A stretch of 64,000 nt of DNA from Actinomyces wuliandei (GCF_004010955.1 NZ_CP025227.1:1488001-1552000), one strand, 5' to 3'; counted from the stretch's first letter, positions 9,990 to 18,968 are shown. A program made the numbers and translations. The notes: generated from the sequence alone by a model not told the origin.

Positions 9990-10497
9990 CGATGTGCCTC
10001 CTTAAGCTCATAAAACTCATAGTTGTCCCGCGTCCGCCCTGGTCCAGGTCGTGCAGGCGTCCTTGACGCCCATCAGCCTCGCGGCAGCCAGGCCGAGCCG
10101 TCCGGGGCCAGAGCGGCAGGAGGCGTGGCCGACAGACGAGGCCTGCCTGCCCGCGAACGCAGGGCGACGAACGTCGGGCAAGCGCTATTAGGCGAGACGT
10201 TACGGGATGACGCCCCTGGAATCCATTTGTGGAAACCTCACAAAGAAGACTGCCGACGTTGGCTCGGGGGGCGAGAGGCTATGCACGGCGCCGCACAACA
10301 GAGTCGAGAAAGGCGCCTCTCGCACCCTCTCGCGAACTTGAGGTTTCCCACAATGAGCGCAGACGTCGTCCCCTTGGAGCCCACCTGTCCCGCTGGGCAC
10401 TCAGGCCACACGAGTCACTTGCAGTGTCACGGCCGGACAGAGCCGCGCCGGTGCCGCGCAGTGACTACGCAAGTGATCGCATGCTGACCGCGCAGCC
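9990..10497. other. 508-nt intergenic region with two copies of an operator-like motif
   Basis: No convincing gene. It is the 5' side of the carboxylase/FAS operon and the 3' side of rpe. It holds TTGTGGAAACCTCACAA (10227-10243, arms TTGTG/CACAA) and a reverse-oriented relative TTGAGGTTTCCCACAA (10338-10353), about 110 bp apart. Two TATGAG hexamers (10007-10012 and 10016-10021, minus) precede the accA ribosome site and could be -10 boxes, but no good -35 box was found. Short ORFs here lack ribosome sites and family features. Confidence 0.5.
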
Positions 10498-11160
10498 TCA
10501 GCAGCAGTGCCTCCCGGCAAGGCCCCGCAGCTCGGAGATCGCCGCCTGGGCGTCCTGGGCCCGATAGACCGCGGACCCGGCCACGAACACCTCTGCTCCA
10601 GCCTCGGCCGCCCGCTCGATGGTCTGCGGGGTGATACCGCCGTCGACCTGGAGGCGTATCCCGGCACTGCCCACGAGCCGACGGGCGCGCTCGATCTTGG
10701 CCAGCATCGGCTCCAGGAAGCGCTGACCGCCGAAACCGGGCTCGACGGTCATGACGAGCAGGAGATCGAACTCCCCCACGACGTCCGCCACGGCCTCGAT
10801 GCTGGTCGCCGGCCTCAGCGCCAGCCCCGCCCGCGCCCCCAGGCGGTGCAGCTCGTGCGCCAGGCGCACAGGAGCCGCCGCCGCCTCCGCGTGCACGGTG
10901 ACCACGTCGCACCCTGCCTCCGCATAGGTCGGCGCCCAGCGGTCAGGGTCCTCGATCATGAGGTGGGCGTCCACCGGCAGCGCTGTCGCAGCCAGCACCG
11001 CCTCTACGACAGGCATCCCCCAGGACAGGTTGGGCACAAAGTGGTTGTCCATGACGTCGACGTGCACGCCGTCGGCAGTGCTGACCCGGGACAGCTCGTC
11101 GGCAAGGTGGGCGATGTCGCAGTTGAGGATCGAGGGGTGGATCGCTGGTGACCTCATCAT
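10498..11160 (-). CDS. rpe: Ribulose-phosphate 3-epimerase
   Basis: 220 aa. Interconverts D-ribulose 5-phosphate and D-xylulose 5-phosphate in the pentose phosphate pathway. A complete TIM-barrel family pattern is visible: HPSILNCD at the N terminus, [16 protein letters not shown] (metal ligands His and Asp), [23 protein letters not shown] (phosphate loop) and QVDGGI. The length is typical. The ATG overlaps the rsmB stop by 4 nt, so translation is probably coupled. The order fmt-rsmB-rpe is common in actinobacteria. Confidence 0.97.
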   Translation of the reverse strand: MMRSPAIHPSILNCDIAHLADELSRVSTADGVHVDVMDNHFVPNLSWGMPVVEAVLAATALPVDAHLMIEDPDRWAPTYAEAGCDVVTVHAEAAAAPVRLAHELHRLGARAGLALRPATSIEAVADVVGEFDLLLVMTVEPGFGGQRFLEPMLAKIERARRLVGSAGIRLQVDGGITPQTIERAAEAGAEVFVAGSAVYRAQDAQAAISELRGLAGRHCC

Positions 11161-12839
11161 CGTGGCTCCTGGGGTAGAGGTACCCGCCTGCCCGGTAGCT
11201 GGGTGCGGTCAGGCGGACGGACTGGTAGCCGCGGCACCGGGCCGGGGCGAGGCGGCTGACACACCGGACGCAGCAGGGCGCAGAACATGGCGTCGGTGCC
11301 GTCCAGGTGCGGCCACAGCTGCAGCATCGGACGGGACGCTCCCACGGGCGGGCGACGAGCGACCTCGGCGGACAGGTGTCCCGCGTGCAGGACCTCGACG
11401 ACCCTGCCCTCCTCGTCCTCCCTGTTTCCACTGCCCCCCCGCTCCAGGCGCCGCAGGACGTCCTGGACGACCATGACCGTCTCTAGCACGTGGGGAGAAC
11501 AAGTGACGTAGGCAACGACTCCCCCGGGGCGCACGGCAGACAGCGCGCTGGAGAGCAGCTCGCGCTGGAGGACGGCGAGCTCGGTCACGTCAGCCTGGGT
11601 GCGCCGCCACCGGGACTCCGGGCGGCGCCGCAGCGACCCCAGCCCCGAGCAGGGCGCGTCCACCAGGACGCGGTCGTAGCTGCCCGGCTCCTGGCTGCCG
11701 ATGTCACGTCCGTCACCGCAGCGGACCTCAATACTGCCCGGCGGCAGCGCACGGGCAGCGGCCCGCACCAGCTCGGCCCGGTGGGCGGCAGGCTCGTTAG
11801 CCACCAGGCGGGCTCCCCGCTGGGCGGCCAGGGACCCCAGCAGCGCCGCCTTGCCCCCAGGACCGGCGCACATGTCGAGCCAGCGGGAGTCACTGCCCTC
11901 AAGGCTGGCCTGAGCCAGTAGAAGGGCCACCAGCTGGCTGCCCTCGTCCTCCACGCCCGCCCGGGCCTGGGCGACCGCAGTGACCCGCCCGGGGTCTCCC
12001 TCCCCCATGACGACGGCCAGGGGGCTGACACGCCCGGCCTGCGCCCGCTGCCCGTGCCCGGAGGAGACCTCCTCCACCAGTGCCGGGACGGAGACGAGCC
12101 CGGGGCGGGCGCACAGGACTACCTCAGGGTCCTGGTTGTCCGCCGACAGCAGGTCGCCCAGCTCCTCGGCGGACCTGTCATGCGTGAGAAGTGCCTGTCG
12201 CAGGGCCTTGACGACCCACAGTGGGTGGGACTCGGTGGCCGCCAGCGCCTCCAGGTCGTGGTCAGCGTCCTGGTGCAGCCGGGCGAGCCACTCCTGCACA
12301 GACCTGCGGCCCACACGGCGCAGTACCGCGTTGACCAGTCCCGAGGCCCGGTGTCCCGACGTGCCCCCCACCAGGTCCACCGAGGTTGACACAGCGGCGT
12401 GGGCCGGGACACGCATCCCCAGGAGCTGGTGCGCCCCGAGACGCAGGACATCAAGGACGACGCCGTCCAGCGTGGTGGTCGGCTGGTTGAGGCACAGGCC
12501 GACAATGGCGTCGTAGCGGCCCTGGAGACGTAGCGTCCCGTAGGTCAGGGCGGTGGCGAAGCCAGCGTCGAGCCGACTCAGCCGGGCCTCCTCGACCAGG
12601 GAGGGCAGGACGAGGTTGGCGAAGGCACCCTCGGTGCGCACCCTGGTCAGGACCTCCAGGGCGATGGTGCGGGCAGGATCAGCCTCCCGGAATCCCTGCG
12701 TACGACGTCCCTGTGTACGCCCCGGTGCGCCGGAGCCGCCCCGGCCTGAGGATGCCCTGGGCAGCCCGCCGTGCCGAGGTCGCCTCCTCCTCCCGTCATG
12801 GTGCGGGACTCGTGGGTCACGGCTGCTGCGCCCGGGCAT
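11157..12839 (-). CDS. rsmB: 16S rRNA (cytosine-967-C5)-methyltransferase
   Basis: About 560 aa. Methylates C967 of 16S rRNA with SAM. After a basic disordered N terminus of about 50 residues there is a NusB-like RNA-binding domain ([21 protein letters not shown] onward), then a Rossmann methyltransferase: [16 protein letters not shown] (SAM loop), [13 protein letters not shown] (conserved Cys) and YVTCSPH (second conserved Cys). The C-terminal 40 residues are Pro/Arg-rich and unlike the family. An ATG (12839) overlaps the fmt TGA, and a GTG one codon upstream is possible. Coupled to fmt and rpe. Confidence 0.95.
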   Translation of the reverse strand: MPGRSSRDPRVPHHDGRRRRPRHGGLPRASSGRGGSGAPGRTQGRRTQGFREADPARTIALEVLTRVRTEGAFANLVLPSLVEEARLSRLDAGFATALTYGTLRLQGRYDAIVGLCLNQPTTTLDGVVLDVLRLGAHQLLGMRVPAHAAVSTSVDLVGGTSGHRASGLVNAVLRRVGRRSVQEWLARLHQDADHDLEALAATESHPLWVVKALRQALLTHDRSAEELGDLLSADNQDPEVVLCARPGLVSVPALVEEVSSGHGQRAQAGRVSPLAVVMGEGDPGRVTAVAQARAGVEDEGSQLVALLLAQASLEGSDSRWLDMCAGPGGKAALLGSLAAQRGARLVANEPAAHRAELVRAAARALPPGSIEVRCGDGRDIGSQEPGSYDRVLVDAPCSGLGSLRRRPESRWRRTQADVTELAVLQRELLSSALSAVRPGGVVAYVTCSPHVLETVMVVQDVLRRLERGGSGNREDEEGRVVEVLHAGHLSAEVARRPPVGASRPMLQLWPHLDGTDAMFCALLRPVCQPPRPGPVPRLPVRPPDRTQLPGRRVPLPQEPR

Positions 12840-13798
12840 CACGACACCGCCTTGTCCTCGGTGCGTGGCTCAGCCCCTAGGAGACTGCCCTGTGGCGGAC
12901 GTGCTCCTCGCGCCCACGCCTCGGCATCCATCCAGCTCCTTCCCGCTGGTGCCACCCTGCCCAGACGGACGGCTCCCACTCCGGTACCGACAAGGACCTC
13001 GTGCTTGGAGACACGCAGCTGGCCAGGGCGCAGAGCGGTCTCCTGCGGCACCGGGACGACGCTGCCCAGAAGCAGCCTCCTGCCCTGGAAGGTGGTGTAG
13101 GCGCCCGGGGCCGGGGTGACGCCCCGGACCTGGCGCGCCACGGTGGAGGCCTCCTCGGCCCAGCGGACACGCCCCTCCTCAGCGGTGAGCGCGGGGGCCA
13201 GGGTGGCCCTGGACCCGTCCTGGGGCTGCGCCCGGGCCGTGCCCTCCTCCAGGGAGCGCAGCACGTCAAGGACGAGGGGGGCACCCGTGGCGGCCAGGCG
13301 CTCCAGGAGGTCCCCGCTGGTGTCCCTGGGGCCGACCGGCTCGGGAAGCCTGGCGTACACCGGCCCGGTGTCCAGGCCCTCCTCCAGCCGGAACACACTC
13401 ACGCCCGTGGTCTCCTCACCTGCGAGGACGGCACGCTGGACGGGGGCGGCCCCCCTCCACCTCGGGAGCAGCGAGAAGTGGAGGTTGAGCCACCCGTGGG
13501 CAGGCACCTCCAGCAGCGCTGGCGGCACCAGACGGCCGTAGGCCACCACGACGGCAGCCCCGAGGTCCAGGGACCGGAGCCAGTCGTCCACCCCCGGCTC
13601 CCTCAAGGTGGCGGGCGTGCGCACCTCCAGCCCCGCCTGCCGGGCCAGGGACGCCACGGGGGAGGGTCGCAGGCTCCGTCCCCTGCCTCGGCGCGCGTCC
13701 GCCCGCGTCAGGACCCCAACCACCTCGTGCTCGGAGCCCAGGAGGGCGTGCAGGCAGGGAAGGGCTGTCTCGGGGGTTCCGGCGAACAGGACGCGCAT
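12839..13798 (-). CDS. fmt: Methionyl-tRNA formyltransferase
   Basis: 319 aa. Formylates initiator Met-tRNA using 10-formyl-THF. The sequence begins MRVLFAGTPETALPCLHALL, carries NLHFSLLPRWRGAAPVQRA (the Asn-His-Ser region of the formyl-transfer site) and GVSVFRLEEGLDTGPVY, and has an OB-like C-terminal domain. Length is normal. It has its own TAGAGT -10 box 7 nt before the ATG, so the mRNA is probably leaderless. That fits its separation from priA by the plus-strand island. Overlaps rsmB by a few bases. Confidence 0.97.
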   Translation of the reverse strand: MRVLFAGTPETALPCLHALLGSEHEVVGVLTRADARRGRGRSLRPSPVASLARQAGLEVRTPATLREPGVDDWLRSLDLGAAVVVAYGRLVPPALLEVPAHGWLNLHFSLLPRWRGAAPVQRAVLAGEETTGVSVFRLEEGLDTGPVYARLPEPVGPRDTSGDLLERLAATGAPLVLDVLRSLEEGTARAQPQDGSRATLAPALTAEEGRVRWAEEASTVARQVRGVTPAPGAYTTFQGRRLLLGSVVPVPQETALRPGQLRVSKHEVLVGTGVGAVRLGRVAPAGRSWMDAEAWARGARPPQGSLLGAEPRTEDKAVS

Positions 13799-13805
13799 GA
13801 GTCAC

Positions 13806-13811
13806 ACTCTA
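13806..13811 (-). promoter_or_regulatory. -10 box of a leaderless fmt promoter (TAGAGT)
   Basis: TAGAGT on the minus strand ends exactly 7 nt before the fmt ATG, the distance expected when transcription starts at the A of the start codon. No ribosome site is present, which agrees. The same hexamer occurs before pyrR and rpsD. The -35 region is weak. Confidence 0.55.
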
Positions 13812-14176
13812 CGAGGTCCGCAGCGCCTGCCAGGCTAGGAACCCGTGGGTCCCGCGCAAGGCAGAAACAGGACCGGCTGCGGGAGCAGGTGGCACGCCCG
13901 GGCGAAGGAGCGGGCCTCGACGCTGGTCAGGGCGTACGGGACGTTTCCGACGTCAAGGACCGCTCAGGACAGGGGCCGGGGCACTCCTTGCGCCCTCTAC
14001 CCCGTCACGAGGTGCGCCAGGCACCCCGACGGCACCGACAGCGCTGGTAGCGCCAGCAGTGCTGGTGGTGGCGCTGGTCGTGCCGACCACGGCAGTGACG
14101 GTAGCGCCGCGCACGCCCCCACGGCCCAAGCGGCACGCCGCCCCGGTGTCCCCTGGTCGCCCGTCACGGCAAACTC

Positions 14177-14192
14177 TGGTACGCTTGTACCA
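14177..14192 (+). promoter_or_regulatory. Palindrome upstream of arcA, possibly over its promoter
   Basis: TGGTAC-GCTT-GTACCA is a perfect 6-bp inverted repeat about 90 nt before the arcA ATG. TGGTACGCT within it could serve as an extended -10 element, so a bound regulator would block transcription. TGGTAC/GTACCA half-sites recur, with a longer spacer, before the amidinotransferase gene. Confidence 0.4.
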
Positions 14193-14214
14193 CTTCAAGG
14201 CGCGAGCACCATGG

Positions 14215-14271
14215 GCTCGCTGCCCGGCACCGGACAGCGAGCACCGATAGTCTTGGCACATCGTCGTGCCA
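14215..14271 (+). promoter_or_regulatory. Two hairpins in the arcA 5' leader
   Basis: The first has 8-bp arms GCTCGCTG (14215-14222) and CAGCGAGC (14235-14242). The second has TGGCAC (14254-14259) and GTGCCA (14266-14271) and ends right beside the GAGAGGGAA ribosome site. They may control access to that site. No known riboswitch class is recognised. Confidence 0.35.
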
Positions 14272-14282
14272 GAGAGGGAATC

Positions 14283-15506
14283 ATGAGTTTCTCTGTGGAC
14301 TCCGAGATCGGGAGGCTTAGGCAGGTCATCCTGCACCGGCCTGGCCGCGAGATGCTGCGACTGACCCCGCAGAACAAGGACAGCCTCCTGTTTGACGACG
14401 TCCTGTGGCTGGAGAGGGCGCAGCAGGAGCACGACCAGTTCGCCCGCACTCTCACCGACCAGGGGGCCGAGGTCCTCTACCTCGGCGACCTGCTGACCGA
14501 GACCCTGGAGGTTGCCGAGGCAAGGAGCTTCCTTCTTGCCGGCACGTTCAGCGAGGGCTCCTGGGGTCCGCAGCTGGCCGGGACGCTGCACGAGCAGGTC
14601 GAGGACCTGCCCGCCGCCGAGCTGGCTGACATCCTTGTGGCCGGCATCACCAAGAGGGAGCTCCTCGAACGGTTCTCCTGCCCCGACTCCCTGCCGCTGT
14701 CGCTCATGGGGGACGATGACCTGCTGCTGAGCCCCCTGACCAACCACCTGTTCACCCGGGACACCTCCTGCTGGCTCTACAGCGGGGTGTCCCTCAATTC
14801 GATGACGATGGCGGCCCGCCAGCGCGAGACCATCAACTACCAGGCTATCTACCGCTGGCACCCCCGCTTCGCCGGGGCGGACTTCCCCGTGTGGGTCGAG
14901 GACGTCGAGACCGGCGTCGCCACCGTCGAGGGTGGCGACGTCGAGGTCATCGGCAACGGAGCCGTCCTGGTGGGTGTCTCCGAGCGCACCTGCCCCCAGG
15001 GCGTGGAGAGGCTGGCCTCGCGGCTGTTTGCGGGCGGTGAGGTCACCCAGGTGATCGCCGTGGAGATGAGCAGGAACCGTGCCCAGATGCACCTGGACAC
15101 CGTCATGACGATGGTCGACATCGGCACCTTCACCAAGTACGCCGACCTGGGGATGCTTCCCACCGTGACGCTGCGTCCCGAGGGGGCTGGCATAAGCGTG
15201 ACCCGCAACGCCCCTGAGGACATGCACCGAGTCATCGCCCAGGCCCTGGGCCTGGACGACCTGAAGGTGCTCGTCACCCCCCAGGACAGCCTGGCAGCAG
15301 CCCGTGAGCAGTGGGACGACGGCTGCAACACGCTGGCCGTCGCCCCCGGTGTCGTCGTGACCTATGAGCGCAACGAGGCGACCAACGAGTACCTCGCCAG
15401 CAACGGCATTGAGGTCCTGGCAGTTCCTGGCTCCGAGCTTGGCCGGGGGCGGGGCGGCCCGCACTGCATGAGCTGCCCCACCCTCCGTGACCCGGTGCAG
15501 CCGTAG
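14283..15506 (+). CDS. arcA: Arginine deiminase
   Basis: 407 aa, usual length. Hydrolyses arginine to citrulline and NH3, the first step of the ATP-yielding arginine deiminase pathway. It starts MSFSVDSEIGRLRQVILHRPG, as the family does. The active-site pieces are TNHLFTRDTSCW, the MHLDTVMTMVD His motif, and the C-terminal GRGGPHCMSCPTLRDP loop with nucleophile Cys395. The ATG at 14283 has a GAGAGGG ribosome site; the open frame upstream of it encodes low-complexity sequence and is not part of the protein. First gene of arcABC. No arginine/ornithine antiporter gene (arcD) is next to it. Confidence 0.98.
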   Translation: MSFSVDSEIGRLRQVILHRPGREMLRLTPQNKDSLLFDDVLWLERAQQEHDQFARTLTDQGAEVLYLGDLLTETLEVAEARSFLLAGTFSEGSWGPQLAGTLHEQVEDLPAAELADILVAGITKRELLERFSCPDSLPLSLMGDDDLLLSPLTNHLFTRDTSCWLYSGVSLNSMTMAARQRETINYQAIYRWHPRFAGADFPVWVEDVETGVATVEGGDVEVIGNGAVLVGVSERTCPQGVERLASRLFAGGEVTQVIAVEMSRNRAQMHLDTVMTMVDIGTFTKYADLGMLPTVTLRPEGAGISVTRNAPEDMHRVIAQALGLDDLKVLVTPQDSLAAAREQWDDGCNTLAVAPGVVVTYERNEATNEYLASNGIEVLAVPGSELGRGRGGPHCMSCPTLRDPVQP

Positions 15507-15606
15507 GCCAGGGCTGCGTCGCACCCCGGGCAGGACGTGACCGGGCCTCCTGGACCTGTCCTACCTGTTTCCTTCAGTAGTATCCGCAACACCTAAGGAG
15601 AGCTAG

Positions 15607-16614
15607 ATGCCCCATCCACTGCACAACCGCAGCTTCCTCAAGGAGCTCGACTTCACGGCCGAGGAGTGGAAGTCTCTGCTCGACCTGTCCGCACAGCTCA
15701 AGGCGGACAAGAAGGCGGGACGTGAGGTCAAGCGCCTCACGGGCAAGAACATTGCCCTCATCTTTGAGAAGACCTCCACGCGTACCCGCTGCTCCTTCGA
15801 GGTCGCCGCCTACGACCAGGGGGCGCAGGTGACCTACCTGGACCCCTCGGGCAGCCAGATGGGTCACAAGGAGTCCGTCGCTGACACCGCCCGTGTGCTC
15901 GGCCGCTTCTACGACGGGATCGAGTTCCGCGGCAAGAAGCAGGAGCATGTCGAACAGCTCGCCGCCCTGTCGGGGGTCCCGGTGTGGAACGGCCTGACCG
16001 ACGAGTGGCACCCCACCCAGATGCTTGCTGACCAGCTGACCATGCTGGAGCACTCCGGCAAGCCCATTGAGGAGATCTCCTTCGCCTACCTGGGCGACGC
16101 CCGCAACAACGTGGCCAACTCCCTGCTGGTCGCCGCAGCCCTGACCGGTATGGACGTACGCATGGTGGCCCCGGCCGAGCTGCAGACTCCCCCCGAGGTC
16201 GTGGCCGAGGCTGAGCGGCTCGCCAAGGACAGTGGGGCGAAGATCCTCATCACCGACGACGTCGCCGCAGGCGTGGCCGGGGTGGACTTCCTCTACACCG
16301 ACGTCTGGGTCTCCATGGGGGAGGCTAAGGAGGTCTGGGACGAGCGCATCGCGCTGCTGCGCCCCTACCAGGTCAACGCTGCGCTCGTGGAGGCCACAGG
16401 CAACCCCGACGTGAAGTTCCTCCACTGCCTGCCCGCCTTCCATGACCGCAACACCACCGTGGGCGAGGACATCTTTGCCAAGACCGGCATGGACGGGCTG
16501 GAAGTCACCGACGACGTCTTTGAGTCGGAGCGCAACGTGGCCTTCGACCAGGCCGAGAACCGGATGCACACGATCAAGGCTGTCATGGTCGCGACCCTGG
16601 GTGAGTGGAACTGA
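15607..16614 (+). CDS. arcB: Ornithine carbamoyltransferase, catabolic by context
   Basis: 335 aa. Catalyses citrulline + Pi to ornithine + carbamoyl phosphate (catabolic direction). Carbamoyl-phosphate site [14 protein letters not shown] near residue 55-60, [24 protein letters not shown] and the ornithine/catalytic Cys motif FLHCLPAFH near the C terminus are all present. A strong AAGGAG precedes the ATG by 6 nt. It lies between arcA and arcC, so the catabolic role is preferred over arginine synthesis; sequence alone cannot separate the two. Confidence 0.97.
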   Translation: MPHPLHNRSFLKELDFTAEEWKSLLDLSAQLKADKKAGREVKRLTGKNIALIFEKTSTRTRCSFEVAAYDQGAQVTYLDPSGSQMGHKESVADTARVLGRFYDGIEFRGKKQEHVEQLAALSGVPVWNGLTDEWHPTQMLADQLTMLEHSGKPIEEISFAYLGDARNNVANSLLVAAALTGMDVRMVAPAELQTPPEVVAEAERLAKDSGAKILITDDVAAGVAGVDFLYTDVWVSMGEAKEVWDERIALLRPYQVNAALVEATGNPDVKFLHCLPAFHDRNTTVGEDIFAKTGMDGLEVTDDVFESERNVAFDQAENRMHTIKAVMVATLGEWN

Positions 16615-16617
16615 CAG

Positions 16618-17553
16618 ATGCGTATCGTAGCTGCACTAGGAGGCAACGCGCTCCTGCGTCGTGGTGACAAGCCCGACGCCCGCACCCAGATCGCCAACGT
16701 GGAGCAGGCCGCCAGGCAGCTCGCTGAGCTGGCCAGGGAGCACGAGCTCGTCATCACCCACGGCAACGGCCCCCAGGTGGGTGTCCTGGCCCTGGAGTCG
16801 GCCAACGACGAGAGGCTCAGCGAGCCCTACCCCTTCGACACCCTTGGTGCCGAGACCCAGGGCATGATCGGCTACTGGCTGCTGCAGGCCGTGCGCAACG
16901 AGATGCCGGAGCACGAGGTGGCGGCCCTGGTCAACCAGACGCTGGTCTCAGCGGACGACCCGGCCTTTGCCAACCCGACCAAGTTCGTCGGCGAGGTCTA
17001 CGACGAGGCCACGGCCACGCGGCTGGCGCAGGAGCGTGGCTGGGTGGTCAAGGCCGACGGGCAGTTCTTCCGCCGCGTGGTGGGCTCTCCCCAGCCTCAG
17101 GCCATCATCGAGACCGACACCGTACGAGCGCTGGTTGAGCGGGGCACGGTCGTGGTGTGCGCCGGCGGCGGCGGCGTCCCTGTGGTACGCGACGAGGACG
17201 GTCGGCTCAAGGGTGTCGAGGCCGTGATCGACAAGGACCTTACTGCCTCGGTCCTCGCCCAGGCGGTCCAGGCCGACGCGCTGCTCATCCTCACCGACGT
17301 CGACGGCGTCTTCACCGGCTACGGCACACCGCAGCAGCAGCAGGTTCCCCGGGCCACGCCCGAGGAGCTGCGCGGCATGGGCCTGCCAGCGGGCTCTATG
17401 GGCCCCAAGGTCGAGGCGGTAAGTCGTTTTGTTGAGAGTACCGGCGGCATGGCTGCCATCGGGCGCCTGGAGGATGCCACTAGGATCATCTCGGGTGAGT
17501 CCGGGACTGTCGTCACCCAGGACGTGAAAAACAACGGTCCACGGGCTGCCTGA
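16618..17553 (+). CDS. arcC: Carbamate kinase
   Basis: 311 aa. Converts carbamoyl phosphate + ADP to ATP + carbamate (then NH3 and CO2), the energy step of the pathway. Amino-acid-kinase fold: N-terminal VAALGGNALLRRGDKP, VITHGNGPQVGVLALE, VCAGGGGVPVV, VIDKDLTASVLA, and LTDVDGVFTGYG. It starts 3 nt after the arcB stop without a strong ribosome site of its own, so translation is probably coupled. Normal length. Confidence 0.98.
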   Translation: MRIVAALGGNALLRRGDKPDARTQIANVEQAARQLAELAREHELVITHGNGPQVGVLALESANDERLSEPYPFDTLGAETQGMIGYWLLQAVRNEMPEHEVAALVNQTLVSADDPAFANPTKFVGEVYDEATATRLAQERGWVVKADGQFFRRVVGSPQPQAIIETDTVRALVERGTVVVCAGGGGVPVVRDEDGRLKGVEAVIDKDLTASVLAQAVQADALLILTDVDGVFTGYGTPQQQQVPRATPEELRGMGLPAGSMGPKVEAVSRFVESTGGMAAIGRLEDATRIISGESGTVVTQDVKNNGPRAA

Positions 17554-17567
17554 GAGCCGAGGCTGCA

Positions 17568-17579
17568 TCTCGTACGAGA
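17568..17579 (+). promoter_or_regulatory. Perfect 12-bp palindrome after arcC
   Basis: TCTCGTACGAGA is self-complementary and abuts the AAAGGAGG ribosome-like sequence of the small leader ORF. It lies 15 nt after the arcC stop. Candidate operator or RNA fold; no regulator is assigned. Confidence 0.35.
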
Positions 17580-17588
17580 AAGGAGGCG

Positions 17589-17684
17589 ATGACTGCCAGC
17601 AGACTGCCACGGCACCCACGGCGCTGGTACCTGGCAGGTACCAGCCGCACCACCTGTCAACGTGAAGCAAGCACAAGGAAGTGA
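17589..17684 (+). CDS. Possible 31-aa arginine-rich leader peptide
   Basis: AAAGGAGG at 17579-17586 is followed by an ATG at 17589 and 31 codons, seven of them Arg (positions 5, 8, 11, 12, 20, 25, 30), ending in TGA at 17682-17684. The stop lies beside the AAGGAAG ribosome site of the amidinotransferase gene (ATG 17691). A hairpin (17623-17645) sits inside the ORF. An arginine-rich leader next to an arginine-using gene suggests ribosome-dependent control. The ribosome-site spacing is short (2 nt), and Arg codons are frequent in GC-rich DNA, so translation is unproven. Confidence 0.35.
   Translation: MTASRLPRHPRRWYLAGTSRTTCQREASTRK
17623..17645 (+). promoter_or_regulatory. Perfect inverted repeat in the amidinotransferase leader
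   Basis: The arms GCTGGTACCTG and CAGGTACCAGC are perfect 11-mers around one base. As RNA this gives a 9-bp stem with a 5-nt loop. It is 45 nt before the amidinotransferase ATG and contains two GGTACC words. No T-run follows, so an operator or a translational switch is more likely than a terminator. Confidence 0.5.
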
Positions 17685-17690
17685 CAACAC

Positions 17691-18818
17691 ATGACCAAGA
17701 TCGTCAACTCGTGGAACGACTTTGACCCGCTCAAGCACGTCATCGTCGGCCGCGCGGACTTCTCCGTCATCCCTCCGGAGGAGCCTGCTACTTCTGAGAA
17801 GGTGCCGATCGACTCCGAGATGCGTGGGATGTGGGGCCCCCGCCCCACTGCCACGGTCGAGGCCGCCAACGAGCAGCTGGACAACTACGTCAAGATCCTT
17901 GAGGGACTTGGTGTCAAGGTTGACCGGCCCACGCCGCTGCAGTGGAACCAGGCCATCACGACGCCGGACTTCCGCACGGAGTCCGGGTTCACGCAGATGC
18001 CTCCCCGCGACATCCTGCTCACCATCGGCAAGGAGATCATCTCCTCGGCCAACTCCTTCCGCTGCCGCTACTTCGAGTACCTGGCCTACTGGCCCCTGAT
18101 GAAGGAGTACTTCGACAACGACCCGGAGTTCCTGTGGACCCAGGCCCCTCGTCCTCGCCTGACCGACAAGTCCTACAAGCACAACTACTACGACGAGAAG
18201 ATCTCCCTTGAGGAGCGTCTTGAGCGTACCGCTGCCAAGGACTTCGTCACCACTGAGTTCGAGCCCATGTGGGACGCCGCTGACGTCATGCGCGTCGGTA
18301 AGGACCTGTTCATCCAGCACGGCCTGACCACTAACCGCACGGCCATGGAGTGGTTCAAGCGCTACTACCCCGACCTGCGGGTGCACGCGGTGAACTTCCC
18401 CGGCGACCCCTACCCGATCCACATCGACGCCACCTTCGTCCCGCTGCGGCCGGGTCTTATCATCAACAACCCGCACCGCCGCCTGCCCGAGGAGCAGCGC
18501 AAGATCTTCGAGGCCAACGACTGGGAGATCGTCGACGCTGCTCAGCCCGCGCACGACACGCCCCCGCCGTTGTGCTACTCCTCCGTGTGGCTGTCCATGA
18601 ACTGCCTGGTCATCGACCACAAGACCGTGTGTGTCGAGGCCAGCGAGGTCCACCAGATGGAGCAGATGGACAAGCTGGGCATGAACGTCATCCCGGTTCC
18701 CTTCCGTGACGCCTACGCCTTCGGTGGCGGCCTGCACTGCGCCACGGCCGACGTCTATCGCGAGGGTACCTGCGAGGACTACTTCCCGAACCAGATCGAG
18801 GACCCGACCCTCGTCTGA
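17691..18818 (+). CDS. Arginine:glycine-type amidinotransferase
   Basis: 375 aa, cytosolic. The family (human glycine amidinotransferase AGAT, StrB1, CyrA) moves the amidino group between arginine and an amine acceptor through a Cys-amidino intermediate, reversibly. The triad is visible with family spacing: Asp195 in EPMWDAADVMR, His244 in YPIHIDATFVP, Cys350 in GGGLHCATADVYREG. Close resemblance to AGAT extends over TTEFEP, AMEWFKR and WLSMNCLVID. An AAGGAAG ribosome site precedes the ATG. It directly follows arcABC and is followed by a 12-bp-stem terminator. The substrate is inferred: guanidinoacetate or creatine as amidino donor to ornithine fits the neighbours, but synthesis of a guanidino compound is equally possible chemically. 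Confidence 0.9.
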   Translation: MTKIVNSWNDFDPLKHVIVGRADFSVIPPEEPATSEKVPIDSEMRGMWGPRPTATVEAANEQLDNYVKILEGLGVKVDRPTPLQWNQAITTPDFRTESGFTQMPPRDILLTIGKEIISSANSFRCRYFEYLAYWPLMKEYFDNDPEFLWTQAPRPRLTDKSYKHNYYDEKISLEERLERTAAKDFVTTEFEPMWDAADVMRVGKDLFIQHGLTTNRTAMEWFKRYYPDLRVHAVNFPGDPYPIHIDATFVPLRPGLIINNPHRRLPEEQRKIFEANDWEIVDAAQPAHDTPPPLCYSSVWLSMNCLVIDHKTVCVEASEVHQMEQMDKLGMNVIPVPFRDAYAFGGGLHCATADVYREGTCEDYFPNQIEDPTLV

Positions 18819-18830
18819 TCCGGTAGTACC

Positions 18831-18860
18831 GGGGGCGGCGGCTATCAGGCCGCCGCCCCC
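18831..18860 (+). terminator. Strong terminator-like hairpin after the amidinotransferase gene
   Basis: 12-bp perfect GC arms (18831-18842 and 18849-18860) around the loop TATCAG begin 12 nt after the stop. There is no long U-tail, but the stem is among the strongest in the window. It probably closes the arcABC-amidinotransferase transcript, leaving the EamA gene to partial read-through or its own promoter. Confidence 0.65.
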
Positions 18861-18968
18861 GCTCATCCCTCACCAGCCTCAGTGCCCACACTGTCACAGA
18901 CTTCCCCACGACTACAGAAAACACCCACCTGCCGAGCGGCAGTGGCGATAACCGCAAAGGAGCGGACG

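Larger units (their letters stand above)
13799..14282. other. 484-nt divergent intergenic region between fmt and arcA
   Basis: Contains the fmt promoter at its left end and the arcA regulatory region at its right end (palindrome 14177-14192, hairpins 14215-14242 and 14254-14271). Between them, 14030-14115 is low-complexity DNA rich in GCGCTGGT/GGTAGCGCC-like words. Reading frames through it give only Ala/Thr/Gly-rich strings. No gene is supported. It is one edge of the island, and no repeat, integrase or tRNA was found there. Confidence 0.5.

Noticed and set aside
10023..10487. 154-codon plus-strand open frame in the gap before rpe
   Set aside because: No ribosome site, Arg/Cys-rich product without family pattern; the region looks regulatory.
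13953..15524. 523-codon minus-strand open frame
   Set aside because: Antisense to arcA; its C-terminal part is Ala/Thr/Gly low complexity from 14030-14115.
17623..17645. Intrinsic terminator between arcC and the amidinotransferase gene
   Set aside because: The inverted repeat is perfect, but no U-run follows and it lies inside a small ORF with the next gene 45 nt away; a control element is more likely.
17691..18818. Agmatine deiminase or arginine deiminase paralogue
   Set aside because: The order and spacing of Asp195, His244 and Cys350 and the EPMWDAAD and HIDATF motifs match the amidinotransferase branch, not agmatine deiminase.
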